Source of the DNA: UBA685 sp049890215
Lineage (GTDB): Bacteria; Pseudomonadota; Alphaproteobacteria; Puniceispirillales; Puniceispirillaceae
DNA: 64,000 nucleotides
Assembly (NCBI GenBank): GCA_049890215.1
Contig: JBMHBX010000012.1
Span: 62,001-126,000, forward strand
Direction of reading: 5' to 3'
Shown here: positions 24,882-32,296 of the stretch, one piece after another
Numbering within the stretch: the first letter of the stretch is position 1
Layout: each line of letters starts with the position of its first letter
The notes under the pieces: model-generated
What the model saw: the letters and a program-made list of their open reading frames with translations, nothing else
What the model was told of the DNA's origin: nothing
Database searches by the model: none
Made by a program: the position numbers and the translations under genes

Positions 24882-26693
24882 ATGGTACAAAATACTGACA
24901 CATCCACCGCTATCAGCGCACAGGCACGTCAAAAAATACCTTCTTTTTTGACGTCTGTGATGGCGGCAGGATGTGTCATTTTTTTATCAGGCTGCGCGCC
25001 TTCTGTTCAACAATCACCCTCAGCGGCTCTTGCGCCAGCTAAAGAGCCTGCACCTCTTAGCAAAAGTTTATCAAGTAATTTTCTGATGGCACGCCACGCT
25101 GTCTATGGCAATGATTTGCCGTCTGCGACTGATTTTTTCACCAAATCTCTTGTGCTTGATGATTCAAACCTGTCTTTGTTGCGCCATTCTTTTCTAACGC
25201 AATATCAGTCAGGTAATATTGAACAGGCCGCTGAGATTGCGCGGCGCATGGAATCATTAAATTTTACCATGCCACTTGCCTCAGAACCTGCCTTAATTGA
25301 GGCTGTATTAAGCAAGGACTGGCAGGCAGTGATCGCCTTATCAGATTTGTTATCTCAATCTGATACCTCTGTTATCATAGCAGGGGTCGCACGTGCATGG
25401 GCGCTTTTTGCCATCGGTCAATTTGACGGTGCCTATGCGCAAATGTCTGAAACTGCCTTGCTGTTGCAAAATGATGTTGGGCTGACACCTGCTTTTATGG
25501 AATTACAGATTGCGCATTTGTTTGAGCTTGCAGGCGATAAGCAGGAGGCAAAATCATCTTTGGATAATTTGGCTTTGCTTGATAATTATCCCCCTCATAT
25601 TCAGCTGTCTATCGCCTCTGCCTATCATCGTCTTGGCGAAGCGCAAAAGGCAAAAGACATCATCGCGGCGCATTTATCACCAAGCTTTGATAAAACAGCC
25701 ATCATCACAGCTTTTGAAAATAACAGCTCAGCCCTGATCGCCCCTATGACGATTGAGCGCGGATTGGCGCACTCTTTGCTTGATACAAGCTGGCTTGATT
25801 CAGAAAAATCCATCCGTTCATTATTACTGGCACGCGCCCAGCTTGCGTTAATCATTGCCCCCGGTTTTGATGCAGCGCATTTCGTCATTGCCCAGGAATA
25901 TTTGGCCCTTGGGCAACATAAGCCTGCAAAGGCGCACCTCAATATGATTGCTGCCAGAAGCGCTTATTATCTGCCTGCACAGCTTGTCATGATCTCTTAT
26001 CTCAGGCGATCTGACAAGCTGGATGAAGCGCTTTTACTTGTTCGAGATTTACGCCTGGCGCTTGCGCAAAATGCGCGCTTATTGCTTTTGGAAGCTGATA
26101 TGTTGCGATCAATTGGTGACTGCGCAAACGCTCTGCCCTTATATAAAGACCTCATTGCCGGCGCCTTTGATAATGCACGCTTGCATCGCAATATCGGCAT
26201 TTGCCTTGAAAGAACTGCCACAACACAAGCTGAGATGGATGAAGCAGAGCGCTATTTTTTATCGTCTCTTGATCAGAATCCAGATGATGCCTTTACCTTA
26301 AATTATCTTGGCTATTGGTATGCTGACAGCAACCGGAATCTTGATAAGGCGATTGACTATATCCAAAAAGCAGTTGAACTGCGCCCGTCATCTGGTTTTT
26401 TCGCTGACAGCCTTGGATGGGTCTATTTTCGCTTACAACGCTATAATGACGCAATTGAATGGCTTGAAAAAGCCATACAGCTTGAGCCTCTTGATCCTAT
26501 CATCACAGAACATTTAGGAGACGCCTATTGGATTGTCGGGCGCCATTTTGAAGCCATTTATAAATGGCAACACGCAAAGGATCGCGCTGATGATACGAAG
26601 ATGACAGAGCGGCTTGAAAAAAAGCTTGATGAAGCTCTCAAATTTAAGACAGATCCGACAAGTGATCCCTTGTCACATAATGACAATTTATAA
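24882..26693 (+). CDS. TPR-repeat lipoprotein
   Basis: A 603-residue protein. A hydrophobic segment ends in the lipobox LSGC (C38), suggesting an outer-membrane-bound lipoprotein with an unusually long charged stretch before it; a later start such as ATG 24960 would shorten this. The rest is helical repeat sequence, with clear tetratricopeptide units near the C-terminus (FTLNYLGYWYADSNRNLDKAIDYIQKAVELRP and FADSLGWVYFRLQRYNDAIEWLEKAIQLEP). The function is unknown; such proteins often scaffold envelope complexes. The TAA stop shares a base with the ispE start, as in other alphaproteobacteria where a TPR gene precedes ispE. Confidence 0.8.
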   Translation: MVQNTDTSTAISAQARQKIPSFLTSVMAAGCVIFLSGCAPSVQQSPSAALAPAKEPAPLSKSLSSNFLMARHAVYGNDLPSATDFFTKSLVLDDSNLSLLRHSFLTQYQSGNIEQAAEIARRMESLNFTMPLASEPALIEAVLSKDWQAVIALSDLLSQSDTSVIIAGVARAWALFAIGQFDGAYAQMSETALLLQNDVGLTPAFMELQIAHLFELAGDKQEAKSSLDNLALLDNYPPHIQLSIASAYHRLGEAQKAKDIIAAHLSPSFDKTAIITAFENNSSALIAPMTIERGLAHSLLDTSWLDSEKSIRSLLLARAQLALIIAPGFDAAHFVIAQEYLALGQHKPAKAHLNMIAARSAYYLPAQLVMISYLRRSDKLDEALLLVRDLRLALAQNARLLLLEADMLRSIGDCANALPLYKDLIAGAFDNARLHRNIGICLERTATTQAEMDEAERYFLSSLDQNPDDAFTLNYLGYWYADSNRNLDKAIDYIQKAVELRPSSGFFADSLGWVYFRLQRYNDAIEWLEKAIQLEPLDPIITEHLGDAYWIVGRHFEAIYKWQHAKDRADDTKMTERLEKKLDEALKFKTDPTSDPLSHNDNL

Positions 26694-27580
26694 TGCCTCA
26701 TCTATCCGCCACTCAGATTGCGCCTGCAAAAATCAACTTAACCCTTCAAGTCACTGGCAGAGATGAGGCAGGGTATCATCATCTTGAATCAGTTACCTGT
26801 TTTGCCGCATTTGGTGATCATCTGACCATCACCCCATCTGACAAAGAGCTTATCATTGACACCAAAGGCCCCTTTGCATCAGCTCTGGAGGCGGCAGGCG
26901 GAGATAATCTTGTAGCGCGCGCCATCGCGTTAGCCTCACAAATTCATGATACGGCGCCTTTTTATCATGTCACCATCGACAAACAGATCCCGCTTGGTGG
27001 TGGTCTTGGCGGTGGCAGCGCTGATGCGGCGGCCATGTTGCGCTACTTGAGTGATGACTGGCCTGAACAGGCGCGCCGGCAATTGCGTGAAAATGCCCTT
27101 CGCCTTGGCGCAGATGTGCCTGCCTGTTTTGACAGCCATATACAAATCATGAGCAAAAAAGGCGAGGAGGCAAATTGGCTGACACTGTCTGAAAACAGGC
27201 CCTATTTGCTGATTGCCAATCCTGGCTGTCATGCAGATACGGCGGCCGTATTTGCCGCATTTGCCAAATCTGGCGCGCCTTTCTCGCACCCTCAGTCAGA
27301 CAGATTAACACAGCTTGTTGCCACAGGCGCCTGGCGCGATTTATGTGCCATCGGCAATGATTTAACCAAAACTGCCACAGGCTTATATCCTGCCATTGGT
27401 GATCTGCTTGATGAAATCACCGCCATAGGCGCACATTGCCAGGATGATTTTCTGGGCGCTAATATGAGTGGCAGTGGCGCAAGCTGCTATGCTCTTTTTA
27501 CAGATGAATCCTCAGCGTCTTTTATGCACACAAAGCTTTTGCAAAAAGGGATATGGGCAAAAATCTCTCATTTTTTCTGA
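26693..27580 (+). CDS. ispE: 4-diphosphocytidyl-2-C-methyl-D-erythritol kinase
   Basis: A 295-residue GHMP kinase of the MEP isoprenoid pathway. APAKINLTLQVTGRDEAGYHHLESV (11-35) holds the conserved lysine and the substrate-binding residues. The ATP loop PLGGGLGGGSADAAAML lies near 101-117, and GANMSGSGASCYALF near 263 is motif 3. The start overlaps the preceding TPR gene (TAATG), so it is translationally coupled. Confidence 0.93.
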   Translation: MPHLSATQIAPAKINLTLQVTGRDEAGYHHLESVTCFAAFGDHLTITPSDKELIIDTKGPFASALEAAGGDNLVARAIALASQIHDTAPFYHVTIDKQIPLGGGLGGGSADAAAMLRYLSDDWPEQARRQLRENALRLGADVPACFDSHIQIMSKKGEEANWLTLSENRPYLLIANPGCHADTAAVFAAFAKSGAPFSHPQSDRLTQLVATGAWRDLCAIGNDLTKTATGLYPAIGDLLDEITAIGAHCQDDFLGANMSGSGASCYALFTDESSASFMHTKLLQKGIWAKISHFF

Positions 27581-27629
27581 GCCATTTTTAAGGATGGAAA
27601 ATCTGGGTTAAAAAAGTTGGACATTTTTG

Positions 27630-27658
27630 TTGCAACAATTCGATAAGATAGTTATGTA
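27630..27658 (+). promoter_or_regulatory. Candidate promoter of tRNA-Gln
   Basis: TTGCAA (27630-27635), 17 bp and TATGTA (27653-27658) resemble the tRNA-Gly promoter. The palindrome TTGTTGCAACAA (27627-27638) overlaps the -35 box. Confidence 0.45.
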
Positions 27659-27703
27659 TTCTCACCAACACAGATTTAACGATCATGTGTCCTGACAGGT
27701 TCT

Positions 27704-27778
27704 TGGGGCGTGGCCAAGTGGTAAGGCATCGGTTTTTGGTATCGTGTATCGTAGGTTCGAATCCTACCGCCCCAGCCA
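27704..27778 (+). tRNA. tRNA-Gln (anticodon TTG)
   Basis: The acceptor stem TGGGGCG pairs with CGCCCCA, the D arm is GCC...GGC, the anticodon loop TTTTGGT has anticodon TTG at 27736-27738, the T arm is GTAGG-TTCGAAT-CCTAC, and the CCA end (27776-27778) is encoded. The first pair of the anticodon stem is a T-T mismatch and one pair is G-T, otherwise it is canonical. It reads CAA (and by wobble CAG). Confidence 0.96.
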
Positions 27779-27811
27779 ACCTTTTCATCTTTTTTTGCGA
27801 AAATGAGTATG

Positions 27812-28528
27812 CTACTGGTTATCCTCAGCTAGCCTGTAGCCATCTTGCGCTGTGACAATCACAGGGTGCGCTGTCAGCCGTGCCAGCTTCTGGCGCAAAC
27901 GATAAATATGCGTCTCAAGCGTATGTGTTGTCAGCCCTTTTTGAAATCCCCAAATCTCAGACAACATTTGCTCTCTGCCTACCACCTCTGGCGCTTGTTT
28001 ATTCAACAGCTTTAAGACCATTGTTTCTTTTTCGGTCAAGATAACCTTCACACCTGTTTTGCGACATGAAATCGTCTTCAGACCCGGCACAAAATCAAGA
28101 CCTGTAATATCAAATGGCGCATCATCAGATAATTTATGCTGGCGTAAATGCGTTTTCATACGTGCCAGCAATTCACCCATCCGCATAGGTTTTGCGATAT
28201 AATCATTGGCGCCTGCCTCTAACCCTTTGATGATATCACTCTCAGAATCCTGCCCTGTCAGCATAAGGATTGGTTTATCAAATCCCTTTTGACGCAATCT
28301 GCGGCACACATCAAACCCGCTCCCATCAGGCATTTGAACATCAAGCAAAATCATATCAGGTGCAAAATCGGCAAGGCTTTCATAAGCTGCCTTGCAACAA
28401 TCTGCCTCAAAAATATAAGACAGGCCCTCATCTTCGAATTGTTGACGCAAGACAGCGCGCAACGCTTCATCATCATCAACAATCATCAAACGCACACTTG
28501 CTGATAAATTTGAAGATGAGGCTGTCAT
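27812..28528 (-). CDS. OmpR-family response regulator (orphan)
   Basis: A 238-residue two-domain regulator. The receiver domain has acidic D18-D20, the phospho-acceptor D63 in LLDVQMPDG, and K113 in YIAKPMRMGE. From about 140 a winged-helix DNA-binding domain (LTEKETMVLKLL, IWGFQKGLTTHTLETHIYRLRQKL) completes the OmpR/PhoB layout. No histidine kinase gene is adjacent, so its signal and targets are unknown. It diverges from ribA across about 90 bp, which may be one of its own control regions. Confidence 0.88.
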   Translation of the reverse strand: MTASSSNLSASVRLMIVDDDEALRAVLRQQFEDEGLSYIFEADCCKAAYESLADFAPDMILLDVQMPDGSGFDVCRRLRQKGFDKPILMLTGQDSESDIIKGLEAGANDYIAKPMRMGELLARMKTHLRQHKLSDDAPFDITGLDFVPGLKTISCRKTGVKVILTEKETMVLKLLNKQAPEVVGREQMLSEIWGFQKGLTTHTLETHIYRLRQKLARLTAHPVIVTAQDGYRLAEDNQ

Positions 28529-28615
28529 TTCGTCATCCTTTAGGCTAAATCTTTCACTCAGAATAGAATATGCTATGAATAAAGTGCAAGAGATTAGGCA
28601 AAATAAGGCAGCGAC

Positions 28616-29728
28616 ATGAAACAGTCACAATCACCTTCTTATCGGCGCATGTCACAGGCTTTTTCAGCCCTCAGACGCGGTGAGACGATTTTGATCCGTG
28701 CCGGCAATAATCGCGCTGCGTTGCTTCGTGCCGCTGAATTTGCTGATTATGAAGATGGGCAGATGGCAGAAATAGCAGATTCTGCCACGATTTTATGCCT
28801 GCGCCGCCAGCATGTAGAATCACTCAATCGAAAAGCGCCGGGAACACGGCCCGTTTTTACAATGCCCGTGAATGATCTGTCCACTCATATGATTTTGGAC
28901 ATCGCGCTTGGTCAAACTGACAAGCTGCCTGATACAGTCTCTGTTCTTGGCGAACAAAAAGATAGTCTGGCAGATCTTGGCACAAAAATTTTACGCCAGG
29001 CAAGATTACTGCCCACAGCCTTGCTTGCCACGCTGAATTCAGATGACCCGCAACATCATAACAGGCTTGCCACTATGTATGCGCTCCCCATCGTGAATGC
29101 CTTTGACAGCGATCATCATGAAAGCGCCTCTTACTGGCAGATGACAAAAGGCGCTGCGGCAAGCCTGCCTCTGGCAGCTGCCCCTGATGCCCAGATCATT
29201 ATGTTTCGCTCAGAAGGTGGTGATGAAAATCACTTTGCCATCATCATAGGCAAGGCAGATGAGACACAAAACCCCTATGTGCGCTTACATTCTCAATGTG
29301 TAACAGGAGATGTATTAGGATCTTTGAAATGTGATTGCGGCCCGCAATTGCAAACAGCCCTCTCAGAGATGAGCAAACAAGGCGGCGGCATTTTATTATA
29401 TCTTGCCCAGGAAGGCCGCGATATCGGCTTGATGAATAAAATCAGAGCCTATGGCCTGCAAGATAGCGGCCATGATACTGTTGATGCCAATCACAAGCTT
29501 GGCTTTGCCACAGATGAGCGCATTTTTATCCCGGCAGCTGCCATGCTTCAACAGCTTGGTGTTCGCTCTGTCAGGCTGATGACAAATAATCCTGACAAAG
29601 TCTCACAATTGCAACAATATGGTATTAATGTCACAGAACGCGTGCCTTTGATTCTGGCCTCTAACCCGCATAATGAAGCTTATATGGCCACAAAACGTGA
29701 TCGCACAGGCCATTTACTTGATGAATAA
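28616..29728 (+). CDS. ribA: GTP cyclohydrolase II
   Basis: A 370-residue RibA-type enzyme that opens GTP in the first step of riboflavin synthesis. The C-terminal domain from about 190 has the zinc and GTP motifs RLHSQCVTGDVLGSLKCDCGPQL and YLAQEGRDIGLMNKIRAYGLQD. The N-terminal domain of about 180 residues does not contain the RibB (DHBP synthase) active-site motifs I would expect, so this is a long RibA of the alphaproteobacterial type and not a complete RibBA fusion. Confidence 0.88.
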   Translation: MKQSQSPSYRRMSQAFSALRRGETILIRAGNNRAALLRAAEFADYEDGQMAEIADSATILCLRRQHVESLNRKAPGTRPVFTMPVNDLSTHMILDIALGQTDKLPDTVSVLGEQKDSLADLGTKILRQARLLPTALLATLNSDDPQHHNRLATMYALPIVNAFDSDHHESASYWQMTKGAAASLPLAAAPDAQIIMFRSEGGDENHFAIIIGKADETQNPYVRLHSQCVTGDVLGSLKCDCGPQLQTALSEMSKQGGGILLYLAQEGRDIGLMNKIRAYGLQDSGHDTVDANHKLGFATDERIFIPAAAMLQQLGVRSVRLMTNNPDKVSQLQQYGINVTERVPLILASNPHNEAYMATKRDRTGHLLDE

Positions 29729-29751
29729 GGGGCACAAAAGCACCCTTTATA

Positions 29752-30426
29752 TCACGATGACTGGCGTGGCAGCCTTTGTCCAAATAAGGCTGATCCGACA
29801 CGCACATAATCAGCGCCAAAGGCAATTGCCTGTTCAAAATCAGCGCTCATCCCCATTGACAGATGAACAAGGCCGCATTCCTTTGCGAGCTTTTTTAAGA
29901 GTGCAAAATGCATAGCCGGCTCTTCTTCTTGCGGCGGGATACACATAAGACCCTTTATTTCAAGGCCAAGCTCCTCGCGGCAATGGCGCACAAAATCAGG
30001 GGTATCTTGCGGTGAAATGCCTGATTTTTGTGGCTCTTCACCAGTATTTACCTGAATAAAACAGGGCAGGTGGCGTGACTGACGGGCCATTTCTTTGGCA
30101 AGCGCTGCTGCTATTTTAGGTCTGTCAACGCTCTCTATCACATCAAATAACGCTACCGCCTCAGCTGCCTTATTGCTTTGTAACGGCCCGATAAGATGCA
30201 GACAGAGATCAGCAAACTCAGCACGTCTGTCAGACCATCGCAGGCTGGCTTCCTGCACACGATTTTCACCAAAAAGACGATGACCCGTTGCCAGAGCTTG
30301 TGTGATTTTCTCATCTGGCTGTTGTTTTGATACCGCCACCAGATGGATGGTGTCAGCACTGCCGGCACTGTGTTTTTGCGCTTGTATTATCTGATTTTTG
30401 ATCATGTCAAACTGAGCATTCAGCAT
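29752..30426 (-). CDS. yggS: YggS/PLPBP family pyridoxal phosphate-binding protein
   Basis: A 224-residue single-domain protein of the alanine racemase N-terminal fold. K34 in LVAVSKQQP binds PLP. HLIGPLQSNKA and FIQVNTGEEPQKSG are family motifs, and LSMGMSADFEQAIAFGADYVRVGSALFG is the phosphate-binding end. It keeps PLP homeostasis and has no known catalysis. ATG 30426 is chosen because it is preceded by an AAGGAAAG ribosome site; the longer frame to 30468 is upstream leader. Confidence 0.9.
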   Translation of the reverse strand: MLNAQFDMIKNQIIQAQKHSAGSADTIHLVAVSKQQPDEKITQALATGHRLFGENRVQEASLRWSDRRAEFADLCLHLIGPLQSNKAAEAVALFDVIESVDRPKIAAALAKEMARQSRHLPCFIQVNTGEEPQKSGISPQDTPDFVRHCREELGLEIKGLMCIPPQEEEPAMHFALLKKLAKECGLVHLSMGMSADFEQAIAFGADYVRVGSALFGQRLPRQSS

Positions 30427-30540
30427 TGTTTTTCTTTCCTTTTTCACAAAAACAGACAGACAGTCCATCTCAAATTACGGTATTTGTTTGCCGCCCGGCA
30501 AGCCTCTTTTATGCACAGCCCGGGCAGCGACCATCACAAA

Positions 30541-30598
30541 GTGATATGTCACACTGTTGCAAAAATGACACAGTTTCAGAAAATCAGTTACATATCAC
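30541..30598. promoter_or_regulatory. Inverted repeat in the porin upstream region
   Basis: GTGATATG (30541-30548) and CATATCAC (30591-30598) are perfect inverted arms 42 nt apart, with a nested ACTGT/ACAGT pair between them. The block sits 84-141 bp before the porin ATG. It may be a two-site operator. No convincing -35/-10 pair could be fixed in the AT-rich stretch that follows. Confidence 0.4.
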
Positions 30599-30681
30599 CC
30601 TTATATATATTGTGTTTAACTAATTTAATAATATCTTAGCTGTAGCCAATAATGGTTAAACCTAACTCTTAGGAGAGACAA

Positions 30682-31641
30682 ATGCGTAAGATTCTTCTTG
30701 CTTCTACAGCTCTTGTAGCTTTGGGTGTTTCTGCTGCTACTGCTGAGTTCTCAATCTCAGGCAACGCAAAGTGGACATACTCATCATGGTCAAACTCAAA
30801 CGATGTTGCTAATGCGTCAAACAACACATTCTCAACAACAAATGATTTGACAATCTCATCTTCATTTGCATCAGACAACGGCCTAACATACGGCACATCA
30901 CACACAATTGATGAGTCAAACAACAATGACGGCCAGAAGTTGTACGTAGCTGGTTCATTCGGTGAAGTTCGCTTCGGTGGCGACACAGCTGGTGCAGCAT
31001 ATGACACAAACGCTTCTGTTGCAGACGGCGAATTGAACAAGACAGCTGGTTCAAAAGACTTTGTTGGTAACCCAACAACAGCTAAGGGTTCAAACTCAGC
31101 AGTGTCTTACTTCACACCATCAATCAACGGCTTCTCAGCTGGTGCGTCATTGAGCGATGCTGGTGATAACTCATCACAGAACAACGACGTTTCAGAAATG
31201 GGTATTTCATACTCACAGGACGTTGGCGATGCATCTGTCACAATTTCATATGCAACACGTGACACATCATCAACAACAACTGCTGCTAACGACGGTTCAT
31301 CAGCAACTTCATTGGGTGCAACAATCGGCTATGGTGATCTAACAATCACACTAGCACAGAACACTCAGAAGAAAGACGACAGCTCAACTGACGAAACAGG
31401 CACAGGTGTTGGTGTTTCTTACGTTCTTCAGGAAGGTCTAACATTGAACGCACACACACGTTCATCAGACGATTCAAAGAACACAAAGAAGGACACATCA
31501 GAAACAGCTGCTTCTTTGACATACACAGTTGCTCCAGGTCTAACAGCAAACGTTGCTTACACAGACTCAAGCTTCACTACCACAACTGGTACGAAGACAA
31601 CTGGTTCAGCTACAACAGCTTACCTAAAGGTTGCTTTCTAA
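30682..31641 (+). CDS. Gram-negative outer membrane porin
   Basis: A 319-residue beta-barrel protein. A signal peptide (about 1-21, MRKILLAST...VSAATA) is followed by the mature start EFSISGNAKWTYSSW. The rest is alternating, Ser/Thr/Asn-rich strand sequence with GEVRFGGDTAGAAYD, the loop marker of general porins. It ends in a terminal aromatic, AYLKVAF, as needed for BAM insertion. Codon use is extreme: Thr is nearly always ACA and Ser nearly always TCA, which differs from all neighbours and marks very high expression. A strong AGGAGAG ribosome site and a clear terminator agree. Confidence 0.88.
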   Translation: MRKILLASTALVALGVSAATAEFSISGNAKWTYSSWSNSNDVANASNNTFSTTNDLTISSSFASDNGLTYGTSHTIDESNNNDGQKLYVAGSFGEVRFGGDTAGAAYDTNASVADGELNKTAGSKDFVGNPTTAKGSNSAVSYFTPSINGFSAGASLSDAGDNSSQNNDVSEMGISYSQDVGDASVTISYATRDTSSTTTAANDGSSATSLGATIGYGDLTITLAQNTQKKDDSSTDETGTGVGVSYVLQEGLTLNAHTRSSDDSKNTKKDTSETAASLTYTVAPGLTANVAYTDSSFTTTTGTKTTGSATTAYLKVAF

Positions 31642-31663
31642 TTTTAGAAAGTTATCGTATAAG

Positions 31664-31694
31664 AAAGGGGTCGGAATTCCGGCCCCTTTTTTTT
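31664..31694 (+). terminator. Rho-independent terminator of the porin gene
   Basis: AAAGGGGTCGG (31664-31674) pairs with CCGGCCCCTTT across the AATT loop (31675-31678) and runs into eight T (31687-31694), 23 bp after the porin stop. It is the best terminator in the window. Confidence 0.92.
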
Positions 31695-31716
31695 CATCTG
31701 ATTTTCGGAGACGAAG

Positions 31717-32232
31717 ATGACACGAATTGCCATAGTTCTTTTGCTCGCTTCAAGCCTCGCCGCCTGTTCAGGCGTGACAATTAGCGAGAATACACGCAAA
31801 AATGATACCAGCGAAGATACCGGCTCTTTCCTGACAGGCAAAGACACACAAGGTGTGGTTATCTCAGATATTGGTAGCCCGAAATCAAATACAGGCTCAT
31901 CACTGCCGGTCAATGCCCTGTTATGGCGCGCCTCTCTTGATATTGCATCTTTTGTACCTCTGGCAGATGTTGACACGTTCGGCGGGTCCATTCTGACAGA
32001 ATGGTATTCTTTGCCGTCACGTCCTGATGAGAGGATCAAGCTTGCGATTTTCGTTCTTGACCGCGAATTACGCTCAGATGCCATTCGTGTGCTTGTTTAT
32101 ATTCAAAGAAATGACGGCGTCAGCTGGATTGATGCAGGACAGGATTCAGAAATGGGTCTGCGTCTTGAAGAACTTATCCTTACAAGAGCCAGAGAAATCA
32201 GAGCCTCTGCTCAGGTTGAATCAGAAGAATAA
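31717..32232 (+). CDS. DUF3576 lipoprotein
   Basis: A 171-residue exported lipoprotein with a signal segment and lipobox LAAC (C17). The body with NALLWRASLDIASFVPLADVDTFGGSILTEWYS and LKLAIFVLDRELRSDAIRV-like segments matches DUF3576, a family found in alphaproteobacteria and usually just upstream of leuS, as here. Its function is unknown. Position next to leuS-lptE suggests an envelope role, but this is inference. Confidence 0.82.
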   Translation: MTRIAIVLLLASSLAACSGVTISENTRKNDTSEDTGSFLTGKDTQGVVISDIGSPKSNTGSSLPVNALLWRASLDIASFVPLADVDTFGGSILTEWYSLPSRPDERIKLAIFVLDRELRSDAIRVLVYIQRNDGVSWIDAGQDSEMGLRLEELILTRAREIRASAQVESEE

Positions 32233-32296
32233 GAGCGGTGTCTGACACACGCCCCTTATGCCCGCTTGATACACATCTAAATCACAAGTTGAAGAC

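Noticed and set aside
27588..27788. Minus-strand 66-codon frame over tRNA-Gln containing AVGFEPTIHDTKNRCLTTWPRP
   Set aside because: This peptide is the antisense of a tRNA gene, a well-known false protein in databases; the tRNA is clear on the plus strand.
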